Positions 1 to 9,206 are shown, counted from the stretch's first letter. The stretch: DNA of 64,000 nt from Marivirga lumbricoides (GCF_014636295.1 NZ_BMEC01000006.1:1-64000), one strand, 5' to 3'. The notes: generated by a model from the sequence alone, not told the origin. Numbers and translations are program-made.

Positions 1-28
1 TATTAAATGTAATTCGACATGTCAAAAT

Positions 29-226
29 CTATATGATAGACTTAGAACCAAAGGTAAAAGTCATAATTTGGCCATCATCGCTGTAGTCAATAAATTGATC
101 AAACAGTCCTTCGCAATTGCCAAAAACGATACTTATTATCAAGTTGATTATATTGGTTGATTTAGTATCAAACAATATTTTATTTTGAATGATTTTACTT
201 TTTACTTGATTTTTATCACAGTTCAT
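29..226 (-). CDS. Small hypothetical protein, doubtful
   Basis: A 65-codon frame with an ATG start on the minus strand. The product has a short hydrophobic stretch in the middle (residues about 27-36) and an acidic C-terminal part ending in FGSKSII. I recognise no family. Its start lies at the edge of the repeated block that begins at 224, and the left side is near the window edge. It could be a real small protein, a decayed gene end, or chance. The natural-looking C-terminal third is the only argument for it. Confidence 0.25.
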   Translation of the reverse strand: MNCDKNQVKSKIIQNKILFDTKSTNIINLIISIVFGNCEGLFDQFIDYSDDGQIMTFTFGSKSII

Positions 227-467
227 TGCGAATATGTTATTCTTTCGATCTTAATCGGAAGAATTCATATGTGGCAATCTTTTGATTTGGAACGTTACAC
301 ATTTTGCTTGTCTTTCTTAAGACTGATGCGGTTTTCTATGGCTTCCGTAAAGCCATGAGGAAAACCTGGCAATGACGAGTTCTATTGTGTATATTCAGGG
401 TTAAACAATTCAGTCCCAAGTAAATCCCCCCTGCCCCCTTTCTTAAAAGGGGGAGAACGATCTCGGA
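224..467. repeat. Direct repeat copy 1 (about 240 bp, composite palindromes)
   Basis: This stretch matches 918-1161 almost throughout. Both copies begin with cattgcgaa, both carry ttttgcttgtcttt, gttaaacaattcagtccc and aaatcccccctgccccc, and both end in a hairpin of CCCCCTTT and AAAGGGGG followed by agaacgatct. By eye the copies differ at roughly one base in eight to ten. No credible gene overlaps it apart from the ATG edge of the doubtful ORF at 29-226. Confidence 0.75.
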
Positions 468-917
468 TACAATTACGTCATTCCAGAATTTTACGAGGTA
501 CGAGGAAAATATCAGGAATCTTTTCAACGGTGCAAAGCAGCGTTATCGAGTAAGTATGATCAAATACACGATATTTCAACCACTGTTGAAATCATAAGAT
601 TCCCGACTGCTCGGGAATGACGTGCAAATTAATAGCTAGTGGTTAAAATATTAACCTTCTGGAAGTTGCTGTATAACTCACCCCAAGCCCCTCTTAGAAA
701 AAGAGGGAGTTCGATCTCACTATAATTGATATTAATCCTCTATTTGAAAATTCTCTACAATCTCCAAAAAGCGCGCGTCATTCCAAAAATTTTTGGAGTG
801 AAACGGAAAAAATTATTTGGAATCCCCTTGCTTTTAAGCACTCTATCAACCAAATCATCTTTGAAAATCAAAAATTCAATAAATCTAACTCGGATTTCAG
901 TATTAAATCGTGCCCGT

Positions 918-1161
918 CATTGCGAACATGCTATTCTGTCGATGCTAATCGAACAGAACGCATGTGAAGCAAATTTTTGATTTGGAGCGTAAGACGTTTT
1001 GCTTGTCTTTCTCAAGACTGCCGCGGTTTTCTATGCCTTCCATAAAGCCATGAGAAAAACCTCGCAGTGACGAGTTCTATTGTATATATTCAGGTTAAAC
1101 AATTCAGTCCCAAATAAATCCCCCCTGCCCCCTTTTAAGAAAGGGGGAGAACGATCTTGGT
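918..1161. repeat. Direct repeat copy 2
   Basis: This is the second copy of the 224-467 block, in the same orientation, about 690 bp away. It ends in the same CCCCCTTT/AAAGGGGG hairpin, with the loop bases rearranged (ctta versus taag). That pattern suggests hairpin-associated inversion or independent decay. Confidence 0.75.
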
Positions 1162-1306
1162 TTTGATACTAATCAAACAGAATGCATGAAGTAATTCTAT
1201 AAACAACTCACCCCACCCCTCTCTTAGATAGAAAAAGAGGGAGTTCATCCTCGTGACAATTTATAATTGTTAGACATTTGAAAATTGCTACCATCTCAAT
1301 ATATAT

Positions 1307-1415
1307 CGTCATTACGAGGCACGAAGCAATCTTTCTATTTACATACTGAAACGCTATAGAAAGGCTTGCCATTCTAATTACAAGATTGCCGCGGTCATGT
1401 TTCCCTCGCAATGAC
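1307..1415. repeat. Dispersed palindromic repeat (gaggcacgaagcaatct family)
   Basis: A unit of about 109 bp begins with cgtcattacgaggcacgaag and closes with the complementary ccctcgcaatgac, so the ends can pair. Inside are aagcaatctt and the complementary caagattgc. The same unit recurs at 2935-3047. Single half-units occur at about 3050-3140 and inside the array at 25.6-27.1 kb. Confidence 0.7.
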
Positions 1416-1662
1416 TTAAATTTCATATGATTGCTTTCGTTGTTCCGCCCTCGCAATGAGGTAAGGTATTATAAGACTGCTTCAGTCATACCTCCCCTAT
1501 CTATACAGACACGAACAGGTTCCACCCTCACAATAACGATTAACTTAGCAGCTGGTATTTTCCTTCTTCAGCCAAAAAACAGACAATTTTTACAGTTTTG
1601 GTTTTGCTTCTATTAGGTATACATCGATTCAATTCCTAATTTAGCCATTTTAAAATATAGAG

Positions 1663-2907
1663 ATGAGTATATTCCATGTTATCACCCTTTTAATTGTTAT
1701 TTCCGCACTCTTTAGCTACATCAATGTGCGTTTTTTTAAAATGCCTACTACTATTGGCCTTATGATTATGGCCATGATTTTTACTGTAGGCATTTCTATT
1801 TCCTCCCTTTTTACGGATGTGCTTTTGAATAATGCAGTGAACATCATTGGTTCAATTAATTTCAAAGAAGTATTGCTGGATATTATGCTGAGTTTCCTGC
1901 TCTTTGCCGGTGCTTTACATACCAAATTTCCTGATATTAAGGCACAACGCTATCCTATTATCATGTTTGCCACTGTCGGGGTGCTGGTATCCACCTTTTT
2001 AATAGGAACTGTTGCTTATTACCTGCTCAATTTTATGAATTTGCCTATTAGCTACTTACAAGCCTTGTTATTTGGGGCTTTAATCTCCCCTACCGATCCT
2101 ATTGCTGTTTTGGGCATCCTTAAGAAGGCAGGAGCGCCAAAAAGGCTGGAAACCAAAATTGTAGGCGAAAGTCTTTTTAATGATGGTGTGGGTGTGGTTA
2201 TTTTCCTAACGTTGTTTCAGTTGGCGGCCAGTCCTGAAGCAGATGTTTCTGCAGGGCATATTGCCTTTTTGTTTTTTGAAGAAGTAGGTGGTGGTTTGTT
2301 GTTAGGCTTAGGTCTGGGCTATTTAACTTATTGGCTAATTAAATCAATAGACAATTACGAAACAGAGGTAATGCTTACTTTAGCTATGGTGACAGGTGGG
2401 TACTTATTAGCCAGCAGCCTTCATTTTTCTGGTCCTTTGGCGATGGTAGTGGCTGGCTTATTCATAGGCAATGATACAAGAAGGCAATCTTCCATGAGTG
2501 AAATGACTGAGCTATATGTCGATAAATTCTGGGAACTGCTAGACGTGCTGCTTAATGCTATTTTGTTCGTATTAATTGGCTTGGAGGTGCTGATATTTAC
2601 TTTCGAAGGTAATTATATTTTGGCAGGACTGATTCTAATTCCGGTAGCGCTTATTTGCAGGTACCTGGCACTTTTAGGACCCATCTCTATTTTCAAAACT
2701 AAACTCAACTTTGTGCCTAAAACAGGCCTCATCATGACCTGGGGAGGACTTAGAGGAGGGATTTCCATCGCACTGGCCCTCTCTCTTACTTCTGAGATGA
2801 ATCGTGAAGTGATAGTCGCCATCACTTATATCATTGTAGTGTTCAGCATTATTGTGCAAGGATTGACCGTGGAGAAAGTATTGAAATGGTTAAAGGTGAA
2901 GGGATAG
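1663..2907 (+). CDS. Cation/proton antiporter, CPA1 (NhaP-like) family
   Basis: An inner-membrane antiporter of 414 residues, predicted to exchange Na+ or K+ for protons. About 12 hydrophobic segments run from residue 3 to residue 405. The family core is clear: ISPTDPIAV at 141-149 and GESLFNDGVGVV at 168-179, with the Asn-Asp pair (173-174) that carries ion transport in CPA1 proteins. Near the end MTWGGLRGGISIALAL matches the conserved GxRG segment. The length is that of a short family member without a long cytoplasmic tail. It stands alone between repeat-rich spacers, so its physiological ion cannot be inferred from neighbours. Confidence 0.92.
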   Translation: MSIFHVITLLIVISALFSYINVRFFKMPTTIGLMIMAMIFTVGISISSLFTDVLLNNAVNIIGSINFKEVLLDIMLSFLLFAGALHTKFPDIKAQRYPIIMFATVGVLVSTFLIGTVAYYLLNFMNLPISYLQALLFGALISPTDPIAVLGILKKAGAPKRLETKIVGESLFNDGVGVVIFLTLFQLAASPEADVSAGHIAFLFFEEVGGGLLLGLGLGYLTYWLIKSIDNYETEVMLTLAMVTGGYLLASSLHFSGPLAMVVAGLFIGNDTRRQSSMSEMTELYVDKFWELLDVLLNAILFVLIGLEVLIFTFEGNYILAGLILIPVALICRYLALLGPISIFKTKLNFVPKTGLIMTWGGLRGGISIALALSLTSEMNREVIVAITYIIVVFSIIVQGLTVEKVLKWLKVKG

Positions 2908-2934
2908 AACTTACCATGATGCGTCATTAGTATT

Positions 2935-3047
2935 GTTCATTGCGAGGAACAAAGCAATCTTACTATTTTGTAATAAAACGCCTTAGAAAGATCTTCCATA
3001 CTAATCACAAGATTGCTTCAGTCATGCTTCCTTCGCAATGATGACGG
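2935..3047. repeat. Dispersed palindromic repeat, second full copy
   Basis: This copy aligns with 1307-1415 over its full length: cattgcgaggaacaaagcaatctt, a middle with the shared aacgc and agaaag blocks, and a closing cttccttcgcaatgatgac. It lies about 30 bp downstream of the antiporter stop. Confidence 0.7.
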
Positions 3048-3169
3048 TAAGGTTGGCGAGATTGCATCGGTCATATTTCCCTAGCAATGACGGAAAGCAT
3101 TACATAATTGCTTCAGTCGTACCTCCTTCTCAATGACGATTAACTTAGCGGCTGGTATTTAGTCATGCT

Positions 3170-3352
3170 TCATCTTTCTACAATTTACTGGTGGCAGAAA
3201 TTTTCATAGGAAAACATGAATTACTCAAAACTAAAGCAGCAAAGGTGTTGGCTATTTTAGCTTTAGTTATGAGTTCACTATTCCTAATTCTCGCCACCTA
3301 TTTCTTTACGAAAAAGTTTTGGGGCCCGGCCATTATTGAGGTCATAATGTGA
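3170..3352 (+). pseudogene. C-terminal remnant of a membrane protein
   Basis: A frame open from 3149 to a TGA at 3350-3352 encodes a plausible protein end with no start codon: an amphipathic part (IFIGKHELLKTKAAKV) then a hydrophobic helix (LAILALVMSSLFLILATYFF) and FTKKFWGP. The layout resembles the turn between two membrane helices in MATE-type exporters, but the similarity is weak. The upstream part merges into repeat DNA, so the 5' part of the gene appears lost. Confidence 0.35.
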
Positions 3353-3382
3353 TTGCCTCAGATTTAACCTTAGCTTATTAAT

Positions 3383-3398
3383 TATTTTTGTACTTTTG
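3383..3398 (+). promoter_or_regulatory. Tandem Bacteroidota -7 elements
   Basis: Two consecutive matches to TAnnTTTG, TATTTTTG at 3383-3390 and TACTTTTG at 3391-3398, lie 30 to 45 bp before the response-regulator ATG. A TTG at a good -33 distance is not evident, so only the -7 part is supported. Confidence 0.4.
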
Positions 3399-3428
3399 AT
3401 TTCAACAAAGCTTTTACCTAAATAATAT

Positions 3429-3791
3429 ATGAACAAAGCAACCTATCTAATTATAGATGATGATATTGTCTTCAGTAAATGGTTGAAGGTGAATATGGAG
3501 GATTTGTTTCCGGATTTCCAATGTATCACCTCCAAGGACAACACTCTTGAAGGTTTGTTGGAAATCCAGAGGAAGCAGCCGGATTTAATCTTTCTAGATC
3601 AATATATCGATGGGTTAAATGGTTTTGATGTCCTGGATCTCATGAAACACTCCCCGAAAACGATTATGATCTCTTCGGATAAAATTGATCAGTCGAAATT
3701 AAAAAGCTATCCTAATGTAATAGGTTTTATTGAAAAGCCGGTAGACTTGAAAGCTTTAGAGGCAGTGGTAAGTAAAAGTGGACTTGTTTAA
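3429..3791 (+). CDS. Receiver-only response regulator
   Basis: A stand-alone REC domain of 120 residues with no output domain. The acidic pocket is IIDDDI (Asp10-12), the phosphoacceptor is Asp57 in LIFLDQYI, the switch Ser is in MISSDK (about 82-83), and the conserved Lys lies in FIEKPVD (about 103). Proteins of this kind act by protein-protein contact or as phosphate sinks in a phosphorelay. No histidine kinase is adjacent; the nearest is the hybrid kinase at 13.8 kb. Its partner is unknown. Confidence 0.9.
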   Translation: MNKATYLIIDDDIVFSKWLKVNMEDLFPDFQCITSKDNTLEGLLEIQRKQPDLIFLDQYIDGLNGFDVLDLMKHSPKTIMISSDKIDQSKLKSYPNVIGFIEKPVDLKALEAVVSKSGLV

Positions 3792-3857
3792 GTGCTTTTA
3801 TAGCTTACTTAAATGTAGCAGAAACACTATAATACTATTTAATATTAGAGCACAAAA

Positions 3858-3884
3858 AAACCAGGCTATCTATTGACCTGGTTT
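3858..3884 (-). terminator. Intrinsic terminator of the lipoprotein gene
   Basis: AAACCAGG and CCTGGTTT form an 8-bp stem with an 11-nt loop. The A run at 3854-3860 becomes a U run for minus-strand transcripts leaving the lipoprotein gene at 3910. Confidence 0.75.
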
Positions 3885-3909
3885 ATAAGTCTATTTTATG
3901 ATTGAAAAC

Positions 3910-5043
3910 TTAATGGTCGTGGTCATCATCCTCTGCCACAGACATAATTAAAGTAAGGTCGGTTTCAAGAGTAAGGTTAGCATCATCGGTAGTTGCTTTC
4001 ACAATTATTTTGTAAGAGCCTTCTTCTAATGAATGATTATGAGCTACTTTAACAGCACCATTATTTTCGTTAATGCTTATGATCCCCTCACTATTATCAA
4101 AATCTTCATCATCCTTTTGAATTGATTCAATCAAGAAAGACTTTTTGTATTCTGCAGGAAAAAAGGAAGGTGCAGAGCTTTCGTATGCTTCTCCTAAAGC
4201 AATATGTACAATATTGGTCTTAACAGTTAAATCATACTCTGGATAATAAGTACCGAAGAAGAACTTAATTTCGGGTATAAAAAACACCCTAAATTGTCTG
4301 CTGGCGATTATAAAGCCATCTTTTGTTAGTGATGGAATTAAATCATATGTCCATTCAGCAGTATTTTCCGGACTTCCTGCTGCTGAAGTAAATAATATTT
4401 TATCCTCATTAACAATTACCTGCTGATCAGGAAAGCCATTCTGATGAAGCACCCAGTTGGTATTTTCCAAAGACAGGCCAGGAGCTTTCAACTGATGAAT
4501 ATACTTGGCGGTATCTTCTCCATACATATGGTAAGAAAAGGGAATTTCATCACTATCATCCACACCTGAAATTTCTACTTTTGCAGCAGAGATATACAAG
4601 GAAAAAGTATTACTAACTGGCTGGTAATTTTCAAGGGAACTTACTGTTAAAACAGTTTTGTAAGTTTCCGGAAGTCTTACATCAGTAATGGATGAGACTT
4701 GGTTATTAGGATATAATTTATCACTTTCAATAACCAGTTTATTTTCTTCAGTGTTAACCTCAATAGCACTTTCCAATATTTCCTGAAGGTTTTTACCATT
4801 TCCCAGGTCTAAATCATTAGATGAAAAATCCAGTGAAAATTCTACATCAGCATTTTTGTAATCATCAGGAAGCTGGATAGAGTAATCCTCTCCATATTGA
4901 AGATAAATAGCTTCTGGAAGATTTAAGGGAGCCAGATAACCCAGTGGCTGTTGTACTTCATTCTCCTCATCGCATGAAGAAAATAAGGTGAATAAAATAG
5001 CTGTAAAAGCTATGAATCTAATTGTTTTGTAGTACTTATACAT
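3910..5043 (-). CDS. Surface or periplasmic lipoprotein with His-rich tail
   Basis: A lipoprotein of about 377 residues with no recognised domain. A longer frame starts at 5073, but the ATG at 5043 (MYKYYK) is preferred because the promoter lies at 5071-5099 and the signal peptide then starts normally. The lipobox is LFSSC followed by DEEN. The body is rich in beta-strand patterns and looks like several immunoglobulin-like segments. The C-terminus ends in EDDDHDH, a possible metal-binding tail. It has its own promoter with the same palindromic operator as the ABC/TonB operon, so I infer a role in the same uptake or sensing process. The substrate is unknown. Confidence 0.75.
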   Translation of the reverse strand: MYKYYKTIRFIAFTAILFTLFSSCDEENEVQQPLGYLAPLNLPEAIYLQYGEDYSIQLPDDYKNADVEFSLDFSSNDLDLGNGKNLQEILESAIEVNTEENKLVIESDKLYPNNQVSSITDVRLPETYKTVLTVSSLENYQPVSNTFSLYISAAKVEISGVDDSDEIPFSYHMYGEDTAKYIHQLKAPGLSLENTNWVLHQNGFPDQQVIVNEDKILFTSAAGSPENTAEWTYDLIPSLTKDGFIIASRQFRVFFIPEIKFFFGTYYPEYDLTVKTNIVHIALGEAYESSAPSFFPAEYKKSFLIESIQKDDEDFDNSEGIISINENNGAVKVAHNHSLEEGSYKIIVKATTDDANLTLETDLTLIMSVAEDDDHDH

Positions 5044-5070
5044 AATTTTTGTTGTGATTTTAAAGTACGG

Positions 5071-5114
5071 CAAAAGTAATTAAATTTTAATAAACGCAAT
5101 TATATTGCGTTTAT
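5071..5114 (-). promoter_or_regulatory. Promoter plus palindromic operator (copy 1)
   Basis: On the minus strand TTG (5097-5099) is followed after 18 bases by TACTTTTG (5071-5078), a good Bacteroidota promoter. The TTG lies inside a perfect inverted repeat at 5090-5114 with arms ATAAACGCAAT and ATTGCGTTTAT separated by three bases. A regulator bound here would cover the -33 element. A closely similar site lies in the same position at the ABC ATPase gene (12544-12570). Confidence 0.75.
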
Positions 5115-5263
5115 GTTTTTAGAAAAATTATACATGCCATGAGACAGGTGGAACAAAAATTAAGGGCTGTACAAATTAAGGAAAACTCAAATTCCTCTTT
5201 GAATTAAATACTCACTGTTAAATAGTATAAAAATAGCACAAGATAAGATAAGGGCAATTATCG

Positions 5264-6391
5264 CTACTCTTTTAAATCAAGATCCCCTATTACACATAGT
5301 GTTTCACCCTTTTTAACTGGCGGGGTGCCTAATATCAGTAAAACAACTCCGGATTTATCAGCATATATATCATCTATCTTTTCACCAAAGAAATTGGTTA
5401 TATAGCCTAAGCTACTCCCCTTTTCAACATGTTGACCACTATGGACTTTTGGATAAAATATTCCGGTATAATTACTGCTTATAAAACTTCGCTCGTTAAT
5501 GACTTTTATCTGCTCATTCAAAGAGAAAGTACCCTCCGTCATTTTTAAAGATTTCAAAAGTTGTTGAACAGCCAAGATAATCTTCTTTATACTGGCTTCT
5601 TCAACAATACCTAAGCGTCCGCATTCAATATCAACTGCAGCCTTTCCCTGTTTAAAGGCCTCCGCTGAACAGTATAAACTTGGAAACTCCTTTCTCATAT
5701 AATCCTTACCGGTAGTTTTAAATACCACAACATGTTCAAAGCCCATACTGACTGCCATTTTTTTCCCTTTATCAGATATTTCTTCTTTATTATCGTTTTG
5801 ATAATAGGCAGCATAAGGGAATAAATCTTCGGGAGCATCTCCACTGTGCATATCTACAAAATAATCTGAGCGTGCTATCACTTTTTTGGAAATGTAATTG
5901 GCAATTTGTTCTGTAATGCTTCCATCTTCCTGACCTGGGAAAGACCTGTTGAGGTTTTTACCATCTAAGGGATTGATAAAAGGAGTTCTTCCCAAAAAGC
6001 TTCCGGTATTTGCTATTTGAACTAAAATAATAGTACCCACTAACTGAGAAGGCTTAATCTCCTTCAGTAGTTTTTGTCCTGCTAATATCGGAGCGTATTC
6101 ATACCCATGAACGCCTGCTGTAATACCCAGCACAGGTCCATTTTTTATACCATGGATAACACTTATTGGAATAGTCGTCTTTAAATCAATTGTACCTACT
6201 TCTACAGTAAAGTGCTCTACCGATCCGGCCATTACCTTTCTCCCTTCAAACTCAAAAGGCTGTTGCCCAAATGCTATAGAACAAAGACAACAAAAGAATG
6301 CCATTATTCTCAATGGACGAAAAAAGACCCATAAAACTGTACTCTTCAACTCACACAAAAACCTTTTAATTATAAGTACTTCCACAAGCAT
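5264..6391 (-). CDS. Secreted M14/AstE-AspA-type zinc amidohydrolase
   Basis: This is a member of the succinylglutamate desuccinylase/aspartoacylase branch of the M14 metallopeptidases, which cleave an acyl-amino or similar amide bond. Zinc ligands are visible as His95 and Glu98 in GVHGYEYA and His182 in DMHSGD. The C-terminal part (about 290-375) resembles the lipoyl-like barrel found in many members. The segment MAFFCCLCSIAFGQQ (residues 30-44) is a signal peptide, so translation may start at Met30 (6304), and the enzyme would act in the periplasm. It is the last gene of the operon, 19 bp after a permease. An extracytoplasmic hydrolase beside a TonB receptor suggests it acts on the imported or exported ligand, but that is inference. 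Confidence 0.8.
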   Translation of the reverse strand: MLVEVLIIKRFLCELKSTVLWVFFRPLRIMAFFCCLCSIAFGQQPFEFEGRKVMAGSVEHFTVEVGTIDLKTTIPISVIHGIKNGPVLGITAGVHGYEYAPILAGQKLLKEIKPSQLVGTIILVQIANTGSFLGRTPFINPLDGKNLNRSFPGQEDGSITEQIANYISKKVIARSDYFVDMHSGDAPEDLFPYAAYYQNDNKEEISDKGKKMAVSMGFEHVVVFKTTGKDYMRKEFPSLYCSAEAFKQGKAAVDIECGRLGIVEEASIKKIILAVQQLLKSLKMTEGTFSLNEQIKVINERSFISSNYTGIFYPKVHSGQHVEKGSSLGYITNFFGEKIDDIYADKSGVVLLILGTPPVKKGETLCVIGDLDLKE

Positions 6392-6410
6392 AAAATTTAT
6401 AATAAATCAA

Positions 6411-7763
6411 TTAAACTCCCTGATTTTTTCTAATGAAGAAAAAAGCTAAACAACTGAAAAGTAAGCTTACTACTACCAATGGGCCTAGTTCCATTAGCCA
6501 ATTCACTGAGTGAGTATATTGGAAATATGCCGGCTTAAATTTTTCCCACTGCACAGTTTCAGTACTTGCTTCTGAGAATATTTTAGGATAAAAATACAAG
6601 CGTGTTTCTTCATGAAACCGGCTAATTTCTTTAAGAAAGCTCATGTGATTCTGAAGATTAGTACCGGCTATCTCATTAAAGGACATCTGAGTATGCATTG
6701 AGGGTATAAATTGTGCCCAACTACTGCTAACACTGGCACGTTCAATCATTTTATTCTCCATAGAAGCACTTTCTACACGGGATTCCACATCACCTAAATG
6801 CTGCATAGCATAATACCAATGCCAGTTAAACCCATCATCTGTCGGGTAGCCAAATTTCTCTAATTGAGGATAGCTGCTGTAAAATTTCTCCAATGTAGCT
6901 CTTTTATCAGTATCCCACTTTTCGTGATATCCGTCACGTTGTTTGATCATTGTTGTAAGCGCCTCAGGTACAGGATAATTTACTGTAACTAAATTATTGA
7001 CTATTGAAGGTAAAATAATGGTTAGAACTATCCAGCAAGAAAGCAGTGTGACTGCATTGAAATTTGAATTGCGCCTAAGTGTCACAATGCAAAAGCATAA
7101 ACTAAACCAAAAGAGCTGATAAAGTATAGCAATGGTAATAAATAATGCGGAATTTATGCTTATTGAAATACCTAACACAATACTGGCGGCTAAGTATAAT
7201 ATGAATAGTAATAAAATAATAATAGAAATTCTTACCAGCAGCTTTTTTAATAGGAAATGGGTAGTAGACTGTGACATGGTGCTTACAATCTTCCAGGTTC
7301 CGGATTCCTCTTCCTCGGATCTAAGGTTATAAGTAAAAGTAATAATCAGAAGAGGAAATACATAAATAAAAACAAAGCTCAGGTCTAGATTTCCAAACAA
7401 CAGTTTTACCGGATTCACCAGATCAGTATCATGCTTTTGACCTTCAAGGGTTAAAATACTTACACTTTGAATACCCGGATTAAGATCGCTCTGTCCTATA
7501 GATAAAGCAGCCAAAGGGTCTCTCTGATTTACAACTGAGAATTTAAGATAATATAAAAGTAAGCCTAAATCATCTTTATGCAAATCCAGGTTTCGCTGAA
7601 TATGAGCTTCTTGCTTTTCCACAACCTGGGAAGTAGCTTTTTTCTGATCTTCCAAAAATTGCTTCCCTGTCATGATACTAATGATACCAAGAATTAAAGC
7701 CAATGCTATACCCAACTGGCAAGTTTTGGTTCTTATAAACTGTATAAACATTAATCGGTACAT
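6411..7763 (-). CDS. ABC-2 type permease, DUF3526-like (second subunit)
   Basis: An integral membrane protein of 450 residues: an N-terminal helix (about 14-32), a large soluble loop, then helices around 125-145, 170-250 and a final one near 425-445. The segment YNLRSEEEESGTWKIVSTMS is the cytoplasmic turn typical of ABC-2 permeases of the NosY/DUF3526 group. It lies 3 bp after a similar permease gene, so the two probably form a heterodimer with the ATPase at 11752-12444. The large external domain with many aromatic residues may contact the periplasmic substrate. Confidence 0.75.
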   Translation of the reverse strand: MYRLMFIQFIRTKTCQLGIALALILGIISIMTGKQFLEDQKKATSQVVEKQEAHIQRNLDLHKDDLGLLLYYLKFSVVNQRDPLAALSIGQSDLNPGIQSVSILTLEGQKHDTDLVNPVKLLFGNLDLSFVFIYVFPLLIITFTYNLRSEEEESGTWKIVSTMSQSTTHFLLKKLLVRISIIILLLFILYLAASIVLGISISINSALFITIAILYQLFWFSLCFCIVTLRRNSNFNAVTLLSCWIVLTIILPSIVNNLVTVNYPVPEALTTMIKQRDGYHEKWDTDKRATLEKFYSSYPQLEKFGYPTDDGFNWHWYYAMQHLGDVESRVESASMENKMIERASVSSSWAQFIPSMHTQMSFNEIAGTNLQNHMSFLKEISRFHEETRLYFYPKIFSEASTETVQWEKFKPAYFQYTHSVNWLMELGPLVVVSLLFSCLAFFFIRKNQGV

Positions 7764-7766
7764 AAC

Positions 7767-9206
7767 TTAAATAGCTTTAGCTTTTTGAGAAGTATAAATA
7801 ATTGCGAAATATGATAAGGCAAGCCATAGCAACAGAGAAATTAAAGCTACAGCTTCACTTTCCAAAGTTCCACCTACACTCATGAAATCATGTTCAAAAT
7901 CAGCAAATGACTTCCATTCATTCCGGTCTACCACATTCTTTTTGCCCTCGGAACTACTTACATCCGCTGCAATGTAATCCATCTGTAGCCGGTTCATTTT
8001 TTGAGCCAGCTTATATCTGTAATCCTCGGCTTGATTCTGAAATTGAACATAAGATTCGAAATCCGTCCCACACAATGCCATTGATAAGTTCTTTAAAGCT
8101 AAATACGGGTTAATTAAAGCTAACCACCTGGTAAGTTCATTCTGTTGGCGATAGTTTTGAAGTAATTGATTATGTTGTTCTTTATAAATTTCGGCACTTA
8201 TCCTTTCCCCTTCAGCCATTACAAATCCACCATAATTGAAAGGAAGCGCTGTTACAGAAGCTACGTTATGAGCTTTTAGCACTGAATCTTTTAGGTGGTT
8301 AAAGTACGGGTCATTCGGATCATGGCTATCTCCATGCGCAAGCACTTGCTCTTCAATTAGTGCTTTAAACTCCAGCTTAGTCGGTGCGGGATGAAAATAA
8401 GTTCCCAGGGCTTGAGAGGTTCTGGGGAGCAGTACAACTAATACAAGCCATAACCCCAGCAGCTTTATCAAGGCACTTTTGGAAGATCTGCTATTGGTAG
8501 AAACGGTAATAGTAATAAAACTTAACACGAAAGAAAAAGCTACATATAATAGGGTAAGAATACTTAGCCTTATCCAAACATCAGCGGTTGTAGCACCTTC
8601 CAGCAATAACAGAATTACCGTAATTATAAAAAATGGAAGTACAAAAAAGAAAGCAATCGCAAATAACCCTAATGACCTTCCGAATAAAATCTCTTTCCAG
8701 CGTGCTCCCTGAGTGATTAAAATTTTAAGAGTACCATTTTCACGGTCAGAAACAATAGCAGAATAGCCAATAAAAAAGATAATTAATGGTAAAATCAACT
8801 GAAGCACCATTCCCATACTCAATTCGCCAAATCTCAACAGTCCTGTAGAAAAGCCTGCATCGGAAAAATTGACCATGTTTTGTTTATGGGCTTCCAAAAA
8901 AATAGCATTACCCGTGTAACTCTCAATTCCGAAATCAAAAATACTTAAGGGATATTTTATTCGGAAGGCAAACGTTCCAAAATGAGCCATTCTATGAGGG
9001 TGCTTATCAGGGTTTGCTTCCCAGCTTTGTCGTGCCATTTCCTGATGTTCCGTACGGAAATGATTTTGGTCATGGTAACTTACACCACTATAAGCAGCAT
9101 AGAAAAGCAGGATAATTATTACTCCGAAAAGAGTATATAGAATCTTTGATTTGAAAATGCTAGTCCAAAAATGTCTGGCAATTAAAAGTATTATATTCTT
9201 ACGCAT
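7767..9206 (-). CDS. ABC-2 type permease, DUF3526-like (first subunit)
   Basis: A protein of 479 residues with the same plan as its downstream neighbour: one N-terminal helix (about 20-40), an external domain, helices at about 130-155, 175-200, 210-235 and 245-265, a second external domain, and a last helix near 455-475. SDRENGTLKILITQG is the ABC-2 coupling-helix region. The stop of the TonB receptor and the start of this gene touch, which indicates translational coupling. Two paralogous permeases in tandem are usual for DUF3526 transporters. Confidence 0.78.
   Translation of the reverse strand: MRKNIILLIARHFWTSIFKSKILYTLFGVIIILLFYAAYSGVSYHDQNHFRTEHQEMARQSWEANPDKHPHRMAHFGTFAFRIKYPLSIFDFGIESYTGNAIFLEAHKQNMVNFSDAGFSTGLLRFGELSMGMVLQLILPLIIFFIGYSAIVSDRENGTLKILITQGARWKEILFGRSLGLFAIAFFFVLPFFIITVILLLLEGATTADVWIRLSILTLLYVAFSFVLSFITITVSTNSRSSKSALIKLLGLWLVLVVLLPRTSQALGTYFHPAPTKLEFKALIEEQVLAHGDSHDPNDPYFNHLKDSVLKAHNVASVTALPFNYGGFVMAEGERISAEIYKEQHNQLLQNYRQQNELTRWLALINPYLALKNLSMALCGTDFESYVQFQNQAEDYRYKLAQKMNRLQMDYIAADVSSSEGKKNVVDRNEWKSFADFEHDFMSVGGTLESEAVALISLLLWLALSYFAIIYTSQKAKAI

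Larger units (their letters stand above)
227..1662. other. Repeat-rich intergenic region
   Basis: No convincing gene is present between the window edge and the antiporter. The region is built of dispersed Bacteroidota-type repeats: the long direct repeat (224-467 and 918-1161), a C-rich/G-rich hairpin motif (ctcacccc ... agagggagtt) near 677-718 and again near 1205-1252, and the gaggcacgaagcaatct family. Short open frames here read through the repeats in all directions and look like shadows. Confidence 0.6.
2908..3428. other. Intergenic spacer with repeats and a gene remnant
   Basis: This 520-bp gap contains the palindromic repeat at 2935-3047, further half-units (tcatatttccctagcaatgac and cttctcaatgacgattaac) up to about 3145, and a decayed membrane-protein end at 3170-3352. 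The stretch gacgattaacttagc is also present near 1534-1548, so the repeat family extends over both flanks of the antiporter gene. Confidence 0.6.

Noticed and set aside
726-980. 84-codon open frame on the plus strand
   Set aside because: It reads through dispersed repeats also present elsewhere, with no natural composition or family.
1208-1616. Open frames on both strands before the antiporter gene
   Set aside because: They overlap the palindromic repeats and each other, and have low-complexity, arginine-rich products.
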